In this document: positions 27,520 to 36,998 of the stretch, piece by piece
Numbering within the stretch: the stretch's first letter is position 1
How the letters are laid out: each line of letters opens with the position of its first letter
Origin: Roseovarius sp.
GTDB taxonomy: Bacteria > Pseudomonadota > Alphaproteobacteria > Rhodobacterales > Rhodobacteraceae
Direction: 5' to 3'
Assembly: GCA_021775255.1 (NCBI GenBank)
Contig: JAJFIA010000010.1
Location: forward strand, 62,001-126,000
DNA length: 64,000 bases
Program-made: the position numbers and the translations under genes
Notes under the pieces: model-generated
Told to the model about the DNA's origin: nothing
Seen by the model: the letters and a program-made list of their open reading frames with translations, nothing else
The model's database searches: none

Positions 27520-27795
27520 TCAGACGCGTTCCAGTTGAACTCTTAGAACCGCTGCGTTACCCGCCTGCCAACAGTTGTTCTGCATGTTTCGGAATATTCG
27601 GCCGATCAAGAAGCCCATCCGGGAGAGTTGGGTGTCGTTCATGCTTGAAACAGTCAAAATCATCCGGGCAGTTAGCAGGGGCTTCAATGCGGTCTGAGAA
27701 CTCATCTCAATCCTGACATAGAAACGGGTCAGATGGCTGGATGCTTTCTGCAGTGCCATGGTTAAAACAGCGCTCGTTTGCACGTTATTTGCCAT
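27520..27795 (-). CDS. small protein, possible DUF1127-like
   Basis: 91 aa from the ATG at 27795, preceded by GGAGG eight bases upstream and overlapping the end of the preceding small gene. The start MANNVQTSAVLTMALQ and the C-terminal NDTQLSRMGFLIGRI recall DUF1127 proteins, whose C-terminal motif is roughly LsDxqLxDiGlxRxdI. DUF1127 proteins are small, basic and in some cases RNA- or phosphate-metabolism linked; I cannot assign a function. Middle member of a minus-strand operon with the GNAT gene. Confidence 0.5.
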   Translation of the reverse strand: MANNVQTSAVLTMALQKASSHLTRFYVRIEMSSQTALKPLLTARMILTVSSMNDTQLSRMGFLIGRIFRNMQNNCWQAGNAAVLRVQLERV

Positions 27796-28012
27796 GGGCC
27801 GCCTCCGCCGGTGACAGTCTTCGGATACTGGAGCGGGGAATCCACAGTTCAGCCGGGTCTCGGTGGGTGAGCGCCGGATGTACATGATACGCGTTCCTGC
27901 CAACCGCGCATCGCGCGAGCGAATCGCACACTTGATCGCATTTGCGTTTAAAAAATGTGCGTATCGTATCCTGAATGACATCCAGCACATCTTGTGTTTG
28001 TATTATTGCCAT
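27785..28012 (-). CDS. small protein, possible DUF1127-like, coupled to the next small gene
   Basis: 75 aa from the ATG at 28012 with a good AGGAGAGG ribosome binding site. The C-terminal HRDPAELWIPRSSIRRL looks like the DUF1127 ending (xDxxLxDiGIpRsxIrr). Its stop lies inside the start of the following small gene (11-base overlap), indicating translational coupling. Divergent from the LysR-type regulator, which likely controls it. Confidence 0.5.
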   Translation of the reverse strand: MAIIQTQDVLDVIQDTIRTFFKRKCDQVCDSLARCAVGRNAYHVHPALTHRDPAELWIPRSSIRRLSPAEAAHGK

Positions 28013-28097
28013 TCTTTTGCCTCTCCTGTTGCTGCGATGCGGTATTTATGCTGCACTGCAGAAATAACCGATTCTAGTAGCGCTCACAATTTCACAG

Positions 28098-28128
28098 TTT
28101 GGCACAACACCCGTGCCCATTTGGCACA
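28098..28128. promoter_or_regulatory. candidate LysR-binding region
   Basis: TTTGGCACA occurs twice, at 28098-28106 and 28120-28128, exactly 22 bp (about two helical turns) apart. Within it GGCAC-N7-GTGCC (28101-28117) forms an inverted repeat of the LysR T-N11-A type. It sits between the divergent LysR gene and the small-protein operon. Confidence 0.5.
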
Positions 28129-28142
28129 GTTGGATGATGTAA

Positions 28143-29072
28143 ATGGATATTTCTGCACAAATGTTGATCTTTGCGACTGTTGTCGAGCAGGGAAGCATCT
28201 CAGCTGCCGCGCGGTCGATGGGGCAGACGCCATCGGCGGTCAGCAAGCAAATCGGGTTACTTGAGGATCACGTTCATTATCGGCTGCTCAACCGGACTAG
28301 AATTGGTGTTACCCCGACACAAGAAGGCCAAGACTTATATGAAAAATGCAAGGCAATGGCTGACAAGTTCAAAGAAGCAGAAGCGCTTATCCTGAACCTC
28401 GATGGAACCCCCCGTGGCAAGCTCAGGATCGCATCCACTGTGGCCTTTGGGAAATCACAATTGACCCCGGCACTGCCAGTATTCATGGAAGAAAACCCGG
28501 AGGTAGAGGTCTCATTGGACCTGACGGATCGGGATGTTGACCTGCAAGCCGAAGGCTTTGATGCCGCCGTCTGCTTTGCCGAGCAGCGCAAGCACCCCGA
28601 TACTATGGTTCGTCGCATCATGCAGAGCCGACGGGTCTTGTGCGCAGCCCCCGTGTATATTGAACGCAATGGAGCTCCGAAGGACTTCACAGAAATGGCG
28701 GCGCACAATTGCCTCAGGGTCTCTGGCAACAGTGGGCGCAATTTATGGCAAAGCCTCGAGGGCAACCATGAGCAATGCTTTGAGGCGCAAGGGAACTTTG
28801 AAGGAAATAGTACAGACGTTGTCTTTCGCGCTGCTCTTGCCGGCTTGGGGATTGCACGCCTGCCTTATTACATGGCAGAGCAAAAATTCATGACTGGTGA
28901 ATTGATTCACGTCATGCCCGAATACGCACCGGCAAGCACCGAAATTGTCGTGATGTTTGCTGACAGGCGCAACCTCGCGCCGAAAACCCGCGCATTCATC
29001 GATTTTCTTGTTCGGCGGTTCAATAATAACCTCGAAAGACCGAGCAACAAGATCATCGTCGCTGAGCGATAA
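28143..29072 (+). CDS. LysR family transcriptional regulator
   Basis: 309 aa. N-terminal winged helix-turn-helix (FATVVEQGSISAAARSMGQTPSAVSKQIGLLE) and a C-terminal LysR substrate-binding domain (PRGKLRIASTVAFGKSQLTPALP to VLCAAPVYIERNGAP). It resembles the CrgA/aaeR-like subgroup. Divergent from the two-small-gene plus GNAT operon, the likely target. Effector unknown. It belongs to the lower-GC island. Confidence 0.85.
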   Translation: MDISAQMLIFATVVEQGSISAAARSMGQTPSAVSKQIGLLEDHVHYRLLNRTRIGVTPTQEGQDLYEKCKAMADKFKEAEALILNLDGTPRGKLRIASTVAFGKSQLTPALPVFMEENPEVEVSLDLTDRDVDLQAEGFDAAVCFAEQRKHPDTMVRRIMQSRRVLCAAPVYIERNGAPKDFTEMAAHNCLRVSGNSGRNLWQSLEGNHEQCFEAQGNFEGNSTDVVFRAALAGLGIARLPYYMAEQKFMTGELIHVMPEYAPASTEIVVMFADRRNLAPKTRAFIDFLVRRFNNNLERPSNKIIVAER

Positions 29073-29150
29073 GCCCGCACGCGAAATCTGCAGTTCATCC
29101 GCTGCGCAGCATTCAGCAATAAGGATTCAGAAGTGACATTTATCAACGAA

Positions 29151-29182
29151 AAAGCCCCGCCTGAATGAACGGGCGGGGCTTT
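29151..29182. terminator. bidirectional rho-independent terminator
   Basis: AAAGCCCCGCC (29151-29161) and GGGCGGGGCTTT (29171-29182) form a GC-rich stem with A/T flanks on both sides. It lies between the convergent LysR and petC genes and can serve both. Confidence 0.8.
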
Positions 29183-29206
29183 GAATATGAGATTCTTACA
29201 AAAAAC

Positions 29207-30124
29207 TCAGCCTGCCTTGTGGCCCTTGCCTTTCAGTGGTGCCCAGATGCGTTTGTTGGTCAGGTAAAGCAATACAGAAAGCAATGTCAGAAACAGAACC
29301 CCTACAAGCCCGGCCTGTTTGCGCGCCATCATCTTGGGCTCGGCTGTCCACATCAGGAAAGCGGCGATATCTTCGGCCTCGTGATGCAATTCATTGCTGT
29401 GGCCATTGGCAAATTCAACATCCTCGCCAAACAGGGGCTGAGGCATGCCAATCCAGCTACCGGGCGCCATGCGGCCAATCTCGCGTTTTTCAATCTTGGT
29501 CTTGATGCTGCCATCTTCCTGGACAACCTCGATCTCGGTTTCCTCGTAGATCTTGCATTCATCAGGGTATCCGCCCGGTGCAAAGGCGGTGTTGTAATTG
29601 CCATCAAAATCTTCGGGCGCACATTCCGGTGGCTCTTCATAGCCTGTGAGAATTGCCACGATATATTCCGGGCCACCCATGCCGCGGAAAAGCTGGCTCA
29701 TCCCGGTGCCGTATGGCCCGTGGAAACCGGCGCGCTTTTTGGCCATCAGGCTCAGGTCCGGCGCGTTTTCATCGCCCGATACCGGGAAGTGATCGGTGGG
29801 CTTGCCCGGGCGGGTATCATCCAGCTCGGGGTCGAACACCTCGATATTCTGCTCGGCATAGGCGCGCATCTGATCCTCCGAGAGCTGCGGCCCTCCGGCA
29901 TCACTTAGCGTGCGCAGCGGCACATATTGCATGCCGTGACAGCTTGCGCAGACCTCGGTATAGATCTGCAGCCCGCGTTGCAGTTGATTTTGGTCAAACT
30001 TGCCAAATGGCCCTTCAAATGAGAACGGCACATCGTGGATTTTGCCACTTTCAGATGCCATGGCCCCAGCCGCTGAAAGGGTCAGGGCGGTGAGTGTGGC
30101 AATGCTAAATTTCTTGAACATCAT
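29207..30124 (-). CDS. petC: cytochrome c1 of the bc1 complex
   Basis: 305 aa from the ATG at 30124 (AGGA six bases upstream). Signal peptide [23 protein letters not shown]; haem c attached at CASCHG; a C-terminal membrane anchor ([19 protein letters not shown]). The insertion with Cys (PPECAPEDF and PDECKIYEE) matches the disulphide loop known in Rhodobacter cytochrome c1. Transfers electrons from the Rieske protein to cytochrome c in the periplasm. Third gene of petABC. Confidence 0.95.
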   Translation of the reverse strand: MMFKKFSIATLTALTLSAAGAMASESGKIHDVPFSFEGPFGKFDQNQLQRGLQIYTEVCASCHGMQYVPLRTLSDAGGPQLSEDQMRAYAEQNIEVFDPELDDTRPGKPTDHFPVSGDENAPDLSLMAKKRAGFHGPYGTGMSQLFRGMGGPEYIVAILTGYEEPPECAPEDFDGNYNTAFAPGGYPDECKIYEETEIEVVQEDGSIKTKIEKREIGRMAPGSWIGMPQPLFGEDVEFANGHSNELHHEAEDIAAFLMWTAEPKMMARKQAGLVGVLFLTLLSVLLYLTNKRIWAPLKGKGHKAG

Positions 30125-30137
30125 CCCGTTTCCTACT

Positions 30138-31460
30138 CTATTCAGCCGGTGTTTCAGAGGGGCCGTAATGCGCATTGAAATCATCTTCAATGGTTTCGGG
30201 CTGTGGGTCAGGTTTCTCGAACACCCCAAGCAGCGGCAGGATGACGAGGAAGTAGGCAAACCAATAGGCCGACGCGATCAGCGAAATGATCGAATAAGGC
30301 GGCTCGGCCGGTTGTGCGCCACACCATGTGAGCACGACAAAATCAATGGCCAGAAGGGCAAACCACCATTTGAACATTGGCCGAAAGCGGCCCGAGCGCA
30401 CCCGTGATGTATCAAGCCATGGCACCAGGGCCATTACTGCAATCGCGCCGAACATCGCCAATACACCAAAGAACTTGGCGTTGATGATGCCGCCGGTGAT
30501 CCAACTGGCAACCATCACCACCCAGACATCCGCCGTGAAGGCGCGCAGGATGGCGTAGAACGGCAGGAAATACCATTCCGGCACGATATGGGCAGGTGTG
30601 ACCAGCGGATTGGCTTCGATATAATTATCGGGATGGCCCAGATAATTGGGCATGAAGCCGACAATTGCAAAGAACACCACCAGGATCACCGCCAGGGCAA
30701 ACAGATCCTTGACCACGAAATAGGGCCAGAAGGATACGGTATCTTTTTGCGCCTCAGCCTTGGAGCCGCGCCGCACTTCAACACCGGTTGGGTTGGAATT
30801 GCCGGTGGTGTGGAAGGCCCAGATATGCAGCGCCACAAGGGCGGCAATCACGAATGGCAGCAGGTAATGCAGCGAGAAGAAGCGGTTCAGCGTGGCATTA
30901 TCCACCGCCGGACCACCCAAAAGCCATGTCTGGATCGATTCGCCAATAAAAGGGATCGCGCCGAACAGACCGGTGATCACCGTGGCCCCCCAGAATGACA
31001 TCTGCCCCCAGGGCAGCACATAGCCCATGAAGGCGGTACCCATCATCATCAGATAGATCAGCATGCCGATGATCCAGGTGATCTCACGCGGGGCCTTGTA
31101 AGAGCCGTAATACAGGCCGCGAAAGATATGCAGATAAACCGCAAAGAAGAACAAGGATCCGCCATTCATATGCAGATACCGCAGGAAATGGCCGCCATTC
31201 ACATCGCGCATGATATGTTCGATCGAGGCGAAGGCCTGATCAACATGCGGGGTGTAATGCATTGCCAAAACGATGCCGGTAACGATTTGCAGAACCAGAC
31301 AGAAGGCCAGAACGATGCCCCAGATCCACATCCAGTTAAGATTTCTTGGTGTTGGGATCATCAGGGTGCTGTACATCAGGCCTACGATGGGCAGACGCTC
31401 ATCCAGCCATTTTTCAAGGCCTGATTTTGGCTCATAGTGGTCGTGTGGAATTCCGGACAT
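30138..31460 (-). CDS. petB: cytochrome b of the bc1 complex
   Basis: 440 aa, eight membrane helices, haem-ligand His in the second and fourth helices, and the Qo-site PEW motif ([15 protein letters not shown]). Holds haems bL and bH and both quinone sites. Thirteen bases separate it from petC and twelve from petA. Confidence 0.95.
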   Translation of the reverse strand: MSGIPHDHYEPKSGLEKWLDERLPIVGLMYSTLMIPTPRNLNWMWIWGIVLAFCLVLQIVTGIVLAMHYTPHVDQAFASIEHIMRDVNGGHFLRYLHMNGGSLFFFAVYLHIFRGLYYGSYKAPREITWIIGMLIYLMMMGTAFMGYVLPWGQMSFWGATVITGLFGAIPFIGESIQTWLLGGPAVDNATLNRFFSLHYLLPFVIAALVALHIWAFHTTGNSNPTGVEVRRGSKAEAQKDTVSFWPYFVVKDLFALAVILVVFFAIVGFMPNYLGHPDNYIEANPLVTPAHIVPEWYFLPFYAILRAFTADVWVVMVASWITGGIINAKFFGVLAMFGAIAVMALVPWLDTSRVRSGRFRPMFKWWFALLAIDFVVLTWCGAQPAEPPYSIISLIASAYWFAYFLVILPLLGVFEKPDPQPETIEDDFNAHYGPSETPAE

Positions 31461-31472
31461 AATGGCGTTTCC

Positions 31473-32045
31473 CTATCCCAGTTTGATCGTCGTATCATCG
31501 ACGAATTCCGTTTGAGGTATATGCAGATTTTCAGGTGCCGGGCCTTTGCGGATACGGCCTGCACTATCATAATGCGAGCCATGACACGGGCAGAACCAGC
31601 CGCCAAAATCACCGGCAACATTGCCCAAAGGCACACAGCCCAGATGGGTGCAAACCCCCATCATGACCAGCCATTCACCAGCTTCATCCATAGTGCGGTC
31701 CTGATCGGTGGCGGGCGCGTTTGGTTCAAGGTTTTGGTTGCGCGCCAGGGGATCGGGCAGATCCGCAAGAGGAACCGAACGGGCCAGATCAATATCCTCC
31801 TGGGTGCGGCGGCGGATGAACACCGGCTTGCCGCGCCATTTAACGGTAAGCTGCGTGCCGGTCTCAACCCCGCTGATATCAACGCGGATTGAGCTGAGCG
31901 CCTGTACATCGGCCGAGGGGTTCATCTGATTGACCAATGGCCAGACGGCGGCACCGATCCCCACTGCACCGGTACTGGCGGTAGCATAGTAGAGGAAATC
32001 TCTGCGGGTACCTTCGTGTTCTTCTGCATGGGACACGGGGGGCAT
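31473..32045 (-). CDS. petA: Rieske iron-sulphur subunit of the bc1 complex
   Basis: 190 aa. Twin-arginine-like start ([20 protein letters not shown]) acting as uncleaved anchor, and the [2Fe-2S] motifs CTHLGC and CPCHGS with the second Cys of each forming the stabilising disulphide. First gene of the operon; carries electrons from ubiquinol to cytochrome c1. Confidence 0.95.
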   Translation of the reverse strand: MPPVSHAEEHEGTRRDFLYYATASTGAVGIGAAVWPLVNQMNPSADVQALSSIRVDISGVETGTQLTVKWRGKPVFIRRRTQEDIDLARSVPLADLPDPLARNQNLEPNAPATDQDRTMDEAGEWLVMMGVCTHLGCVPLGNVAGDFGGWFCPCHGSHYDSAGRIRKGPAPENLHIPQTEFVDDTTIKLG

Positions 32046-32219
32046 ACTCCATTTTCATTACCGCCGGGGCGGCTCATACGATTCTGGGCTGTGGACAAGC
32101 CGCAGCCTTTATATTCCGATGTTTAGCGGGGCTTTGCAGGCCCGTCCAGACCACAATGCCGCAGAATTGTACAAGGTGCGCTTGTGCCACGCCTGAAAAT
32201 GACGGTTTTGCGGCCTTTT

Positions 32220-32822
32220 TTACTCGGGCGCAGTCGATTTCATGCTGTCGCGCTCGGAAAAGACCGCGAACCAGTCATCCAGCGCATCATTGCCCTTGCG
32301 CCAGCCCCGCCCGTCATGGCGGAAATCGAGATAGCCCAACGCACAGCCAATGGCGATATGGCTCATGTCCAGCGGCCCGGCAAGGTGGCTCATCCAGCGT
32401 GCATTCACCGCTGCCACAGCATTGGCGATCTTGCCCCACTGGGCATCAACCCAGCCGTCAAACTGCTTTTCCTCCGGTCGCACCCGGGCCTCATAGACCA
32501 TCAGCACACCGGCATCCATGATCCCGTCGGCAGTGGCTTCAAGTGTCAGCACGTCCCAAAGGCGGGCCTCGGGATAGAGCCCTGATCCGGCGCGCGCATC
32601 GAGATAGCGGGTGATCACCCGGCTGTCATAAAGCGCCGGGCCATCGTCACGGATCAGCGCCGGAATTTTACCCAGCGGATTGGCCGCCGCCAGGGTTGGA
32701 TGGGTATTGACCGGGGTTGACGCCGCCGGAACAACCTCAACACCCTCCGTTTGGCCGGTTTCATGCAGTAACACCCGGACCTTGCGGGCAAAAGGCGAGG
32801 CATCGGCGGATACAAGTTTCAT
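32220..32822 (-). CDS. glutathione S-transferase family protein
   Basis: 200 aa. MKLVSADASPFARKVRVLL with the N-terminal Ser-Pro-Phe start of the beta/theta-like class, the cis-Pro GKIPALI, and the glutathione-binding DSRVI segment. Helical C-terminal domain follows. Substrate unknown. Lies alone between petA and the PaiB-like gene. Confidence 0.83.
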   Translation of the reverse strand: MKLVSADASPFARKVRVLLHETGQTEGVEVVPAASTPVNTHPTLAAANPLGKIPALIRDDGPALYDSRVITRYLDARAGSGLYPEARLWDVLTLEATADGIMDAGVLMVYEARVRPEEKQFDGWVDAQWGKIANAVAAVNARWMSHLAGPLDMSHIAIGCALGYLDFRHDGRGWRKGNDALDDWFAVFSERDSMKSTAPE

Positions 32823-32879
32823 CTCATGGCTCCTGATCTGATTTCAGCGCAGGATAATCCGGGCTGAGGCGACTGTCCA

Positions 32880-33503
32880 TCACTCCGCGAGGGGTAGATT
32901 GCGCATCATCGCCGCCAACAAGGCGGTTTCCGATCCAAGCCCGGCTGCCTCAATATTCTGCGCCGCACTCAGGCGCACGTCATCGGGTTTGTTCTGGTTC
33001 ATTTTCCAGGTGCCTTCGATTTTCGACACATGCATCCGGCAAGGCACGATCTGACGCATCATCCGGTCCAGCACATCGGGCGTCATCTTGGCCGCCTTCC
33101 AGGGCGTTTTTGGTTTCAGACGATCCTCGAACCATGCCGATTGCCGATCCAGCAAATCGCGCAACTCGTCTGCCGGGCGCAGCTCAACCTCGCCTGCCAG
33201 ATGCACGGCGATGTAATTCCATGTCGGCACCTGATCGTTGATCCCGTACCAGTCGGGCGAGACATAGCCATGCGCGCCCTGCACCGCGAGACGGGCACGC
33301 AAGGGCGCGGCGAGCCGCGCGATAGGATTCGAGCGCACCAGATGGAATTCTGCCCTTGTGCCATCGTCCGACAACAAAAACGGGATATGGCTGATCAATG
33401 GCGCTTCAGAGCCGTTCACAGCCAGTATTCCAAAGCTTTGTGCGTGGGCAAAGCTGATATTTTCTGCGCGGCTGGCTTTGCGGTAAATCGGATTGGGGTG
33501 CAT
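32880..33503 (-). CDS. PaiB-like FMN-binding negative transcriptional regulator
   Basis: 207 aa from the ATG at 33503. The split-barrel flavin-binding family of Bacillus PaiB: MHPNPIYR start, HIPFLL, the WYGINDQVPTWNYIAVHLAG core and the conserved KIEGTWKMNQNK near the C-terminus. Function beyond FMN binding is not established. Eleven bases after the GST upstream in the same direction, so probably one operon. Confidence 0.82.
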   Translation of the reverse strand: MHPNPIYRKASRAENISFAHAQSFGILAVNGSEAPLISHIPFLLSDDGTRAEFHLVRSNPIARLAAPLRARLAVQGAHGYVSPDWYGINDQVPTWNYIAVHLAGEVELRPADELRDLLDRQSAWFEDRLKPKTPWKAAKMTPDVLDRMMRQIVPCRMHVSKIEGTWKMNQNKPDDVRLSAAQNIEAAGLGSETALLAAMMRNLPLAE

Positions 33504-33514
33504 CGGGGCTTCCT

Positions 33515-34171
33515 TTATTTCTGACCTGCAGGAAAGATAACGGGGGCATCCCCGGCTTGCCATTGCGGATATTTTGTCATGATGGCGGTGAAGCGGGGGC
33601 TGGATTTGAACGCCTCAAGCCAGCCGATCACATGCGGCCAGGGCTGCGCGGCAAACCACGCCAGATCAACATGGGCAAATTGCCGGACAAAGGGCAGAAT
33701 CGCCATATCGGCAAGGCGCGGCTCAGGGCCATAAAGCCAGCCGTGATCTGCCAGCAAAGCCTCAAGCCGGTGCAGGAAAACACCCGCCTTCCGGCGCTCA
33801 ATGACAATATCAACATCCCCATGGCGGGACCCATATTTATACCGGTCGAGCGCGGTTTTGAAATCACCATCACATTCTTCAATCAACGCCTGCCCCCCTT
33901 CGGGCATATCCAGCCAGCCCTCGGGATCGTTTTGGCCGAGCGCCCAGAGCATGATGTCAAAGCTTTCATCAATGCACTGCGCGCCCACCTGCAAACACGG
34001 CACCGTGGCCGAGGGCGAGGCGGCCAGAAACGCATCCGGCTTATCACGCAGCACGACCTCGCGCAGTTCAACTTTTGTACCGGAGCTCATGAACGCCAGC
34101 CTTGCGCGCATGGCATAGGGGCAGCGGCGAAAAGACCAGAAAACCGGCTCAGGCGACAAGCTGTGTGCCAT
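33515..34171 (-). CDS. glutathione S-transferase/glutaredoxin-2-like protein
   Basis: 218 aa from the ATG at 34171, overlapping the end of mtaB by 23 bases; the frame is open to 34225. The N-terminus has a CPYAMRARLA motif typical of Grx2-like and omega-type GSTs, so Cys is the likely active residue. The GST helical domain follows. Probably co-transcribed with mtaB. Confidence 0.78.
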   Translation of the reverse strand: MAHSLSPEPVFWSFRRCPYAMRARLAFMSSGTKVELREVVLRDKPDAFLAASPSATVPCLQVGAQCIDESFDIMLWALGQNDPEGWLDMPEGGQALIEECDGDFKTALDRYKYGSRHGDVDIVIERRKAGVFLHRLEALLADHGWLYGPEPRLADMAILPFVRQFAHVDLAWFAAQPWPHVIGWLEAFKSSPRFTAIMTKYPQWQAGDAPVIFPAGQK

Positions 34172-35405
34172 TTTGATCCAGAATTCTGGCCGTGATGATC
34201 TGCCCCTCAGGCTGATCACGGGCAAAGCTGACTTCGGTAAACTGCCTGGTCCGGCCCATGATGGGGCTTTCCATCAAAATGCTGTGCTCATGGCCAATCT
34301 GCGCCTTCAGGTGGCGTTCAACCTGTGCCGCCCCCGCCGCGCGCAGGCGGGCGGCGCGGGTTTTGATGTCTTCGCCTTTTACCTGCGGCATCCGCGCGGC
34401 TGGTGTGCCGGGGCGCGGGGAATAGGGGAAGACGTGCAGCCAGGTCAGATCGCATTCCGCCACCAGACTGAGCGAATTTTCAAAATGTGTCTCGGTCTCG
34501 GTGGGAAAGCCGGCGATGATATCAGCCCCGAATGTCATGTCCGGGCGCAGTTTTCTGGCCTCTTGGGCAAAGCGGATGGCATCCTCGCGCAGGTGCCTGC
34601 GTTTCATCCGCTTGAGGATCAGGTCATCGCCATGTTGCAGGCTGAGATGCAGATGCGGCATAAGGCGTGGCTCGGTCGCGATGGCCCGCATCAGGTTGTC
34701 GTCCACTTCGATGGAATCAATCGAGCTGATCCTGAGCCGCGCCAGATCCGGCACCAGCCGCAGGATGCGCATCACCAGATCGCCAAGCCGTGGCGCGGAT
34801 GGCAGATCCGCGCCCCAGCTTGTCAGATCAACCCCCGTCAGCACCACCTCATGATAGCCCTTGTCCACCAGCCGCCTGATCTGATCCACCACCACCCCCG
34901 CAGGCACCGAGCGCGAATTGCCACGACCGTAAGGGATGATGCAGAAGGTACAGCGGTGATCACAGCCGTTTTGCACCTGCACATAGGCGCGGCTGCGGCT
35001 GCCGAAGCCGTCAATCAGATGGCCTGCGGTCTGGGTGACGCTCATGATGTCATCCACCTGAAGCGCCTCGGTTTTGCCGATGAAATTCGCGGCCAGCCCG
35101 GCCCATGTTTTGGGCTGCATCTTCTCAGAATTGCCGATCACCGCATCCACCTCGGGCATCGCCGTAAAGGTTTCAGGCTCGGTCTGGGCGGCGCATCCGG
35201 TCACGACCAGGCGCGCATTGGGATGGGCGCGGCGGAGTTTGCGGATCTCCTGTCGTGCCTTGCGCACGGCTTGGGATGTCACCGCGCAGGTGTTGACCAC
35301 CACGGCATTCTCCAGCCCGGCGGCGGCGGATAATTCTTTCATCGCCTCGGTCTCATAGGTGTTGAGACGGCAGCCCAATGTGGTGAAAACCGGCGCGTGT
35401 TTCAT
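34149..35405 (-). CDS. mtaB: tRNA t6A37 methylthiotransferase
   Basis: 418 aa radical-SAM enzyme that converts t6A to ms2t6A at tRNA position 37. N-terminal UPF0004 domain with cluster Cys (TLGCRLNTYE, NTCAVT, VTGCAAQ), radical-SAM motif CDHRCTFC, and the FGADIIAGFP segment. A C-terminal TRAM-like stretch is present. One-base contact with dapF upstream. Confidence 0.92.
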   Translation of the reverse strand: MKHAPVFTTLGCRLNTYETEAMKELSAAAGLENAVVVNTCAVTSQAVRKARQEIRKLRRAHPNARLVVTGCAAQTEPETFTAMPEVDAVIGNSEKMQPKTWAGLAANFIGKTEALQVDDIMSVTQTAGHLIDGFGSRSRAYVQVQNGCDHRCTFCIIPYGRGNSRSVPAGVVVDQIRRLVDKGYHEVVLTGVDLTSWGADLPSAPRLGDLVMRILRLVPDLARLRISSIDSIEVDDNLMRAIATEPRLMPHLHLSLQHGDDLILKRMKRRHLREDAIRFAQEARKLRPDMTFGADIIAGFPTETETHFENSLSLVAECDLTWLHVFPYSPRPGTPAARMPQVKGEDIKTRAARLRAAGAAQVERHLKAQIGHEHSILMESPIMGRTRQFTEVSFARDQPEGQIITARILDQNGTQLVA

Positions 35406-36217
35406 CAGATCCGGCCCAGAAATTCAGGCGTGAGAATGCCGTTGCAGACATGCATTGTTGGCCCTGTCATCCAGACGCCATCGTCGCGCCAGTCAATTTC
35501 CAATCTGCCGCCATCAAGATCAACCCGCACCTTGCGCCCGGTAAGACCGCGCCGCGCTGCCGCCACCGCCACGGCGCATGACGAGGATCCGGATGCAAGC
35601 GTGACCCCAACTCCGCGCTCCCACACCCGCATACGGATGTGATCAGGGCCGATTACCGAGGCCACCTGCACATTGGTCCGCTTGGGAAACAGCGGGTGGT
35701 TCTCATAGCAGGGGCCGAAATCCTCTAATCGGATTGCCAGGGCGTCGGTCACAAAGAAGGTACAATGCGGATTGCCCATGCCGGTGGCCGTGGGGCCGCC
35801 TTCTATCGGCAGTTCAAGCGTATCCATCCTGGTGGACAGGGGGATATCGGCCCAGTCAAGCTGTGGCGCGCCCATATTCACCGATGTCAGGCCGTGCCCC
35901 GCGTCTTTGGCATGAATATCGCCGCGTTCCGTGGTAAGATGCAGGGCCTGAACACCGGCCTCGTCCATCAGGAACCGCGCGATACAGCGGGTGGCATTGC
36001 CACAGGCCGCCGAGGTGGTGCCATCGGCATTCCAGAATGTAAGATGGGCATCCTGCGCGCCCGCAGTGATCACCGCCAGTTGATCAAATCCGATGCCGGT
36101 TTGACGGTTGGCAATGGCGATGGCCATGGCCGGGGTGATCTCATGGGTCTGCACACGCTGATCCATCACGACAAAATCGTTTCCCAGCCCGTGCATCTTC
36201 ATAAAGGGCAGATTCAT
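35405..36217 (-). CDS. dapF: diaminopimelate epimerase (second catalytic Cys replaced by Ser)
   Basis: 270 aa from the ATG at 36217 with a GAGAA site; 36235 is an alternative. DapF interconverts LL- and meso-diaminopimelate for lysine and peptidoglycan. The first catalytic Cys is present in SAACGNATRC. The second motif, normally GxTxACGxGACA, reads VGVTLASGSSSCAVAV: Ser occupies the catalytic Cys position and Val the conserved Glu. A Cys remains four residues later. The rest (MKMHGLGNDF, GMGNPHCTFF, NVQVA) is standard. Activity of this variant is uncertain from sequence; it may be a clade trait. Confidence 0.88.
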   Translation of the reverse strand: MNLPFMKMHGLGNDFVVMDQRVQTHEITPAMAIAIANRQTGIGFDQLAVITAGAQDAHLTFWNADGTTSAACGNATRCIARFLMDEAGVQALHLTTERGDIHAKDAGHGLTSVNMGAPQLDWADIPLSTRMDTLELPIEGGPTATGMGNPHCTFFVTDALAIRLEDFGPCYENHPLFPKRTNVQVASVIGPDHIRMRVWERGVGVTLASGSSSCAVAVAAARRGLTGRKVRVDLDGGRLEIDWRDDGVWMTGPTMHVCNGILTPEFLGRI

Positions 36218-36343
36218 ATCATTCTCATGCGTCATCAAGGGCGCATATACCCCCACAAGTTTGATGAATCCAGCGTTGCAGTGAAATCCCATGTTTTTGG
36301 GGGTTGACCCTGTGCCCGCAGCTTTCTAGATAGGCCGCTTAGT

Positions 36344-36419
36344 GGGCCGGTAGCTCAGTTGGTAGAGCAACTGACTTTTAATCAGTAGGTCTCGGGTTCG
36401 GATCCCGACCGGCTCACCA
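36344..36419 (+). tRNA. tRNA-Lys (anticodon TTT)
   Basis: 76 bases with acceptor stem GGGCCGG/CCGGCTC, D arm TAGCTCAGTTGGTAGAGCA, anticodon loop CTTTTAA (anticodon TTT), TpsiC arm GGGTTCGGATCCC and a genomically encoded CCA. Confidence 0.95.
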
Positions 36420-36764
36420 CTTAAATCAAAGACTTAGATAAAGAATACGCACCGATTTTCTTTTTCGTGCAAATAAAGCGGCGTTATCCAACCGGTTTTT
36501 ATTTGCCAGGGAGCATTCTGAATTCAAGATGATTCCTGTTTTAACAGGGCACAATCAGCCACATCAGTTCCGGGGCTATACATCTTAGTTAAGGGGCCTG
36601 ACGATGATGCTGTATCAACTGCTACTTTTTAAAGCCAACTCAAACCCTGCTGCCCCGTGTCATGTTTGCCTTGAACCTGAAGGTCATAACAAAACGGACT
36701 GCCGAACAGCAAAACAATCCTGCCAATCACGGCCATTGCAGATATGAGCTGAGGGAATTTATGG
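36420..36764. other. spacer between two tRNA genes
   Basis: About 345 bases of lower GC with no believable ORF. It holds a loose inverted repeat GCAAATAAA / TTTATTTGC (about 36470-36509) and a short CCTGTT-TT-AACAGG hairpin near 36536. No known RNA or mobile element recognised. Confidence 0.4.
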
Positions 36765-36850
36765 TGGTGCCCAGGAGAGGACTCGAACCTCCACGTCCAT
36801 ACGGACACTAGCACCTGAAGCTAGCGCGTCTACCATTCCGCCACCTGGGC
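36765..36850 (-). tRNA. tRNA-Leu (anticodon CAG)
   Basis: 86 bases, class II tRNA with a long variable arm. Acceptor GCCCAGG/CCTGGGC, anticodon stem-loop CTAGC-TTCAGGT-GCTAG giving CAG, TpsiC GGTTCGAGTCC, encoded CCA at 36765-36767. Confidence 0.95.
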
Positions 36851-36998
36851 CAAGTGTCGTGAAACAGCCCAATATCCCCGGCCCGGGCCGGTGTCAACGA
36901 GGATTTATCAACTTACCAATATTGCCAATATGCCTTGTCCAGGCACGTCGCAAAAGGTAGGAACTACGCATAAACAGCTCAAGCCCGGAGGCCATATC

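Noticed and set aside
34173-35333. 386-aa open frame on the plus strand
   Set aside because: It lies opposite mtaB, has no family look and no proper ribosome binding site; a shadow of the high-GC coding strand.
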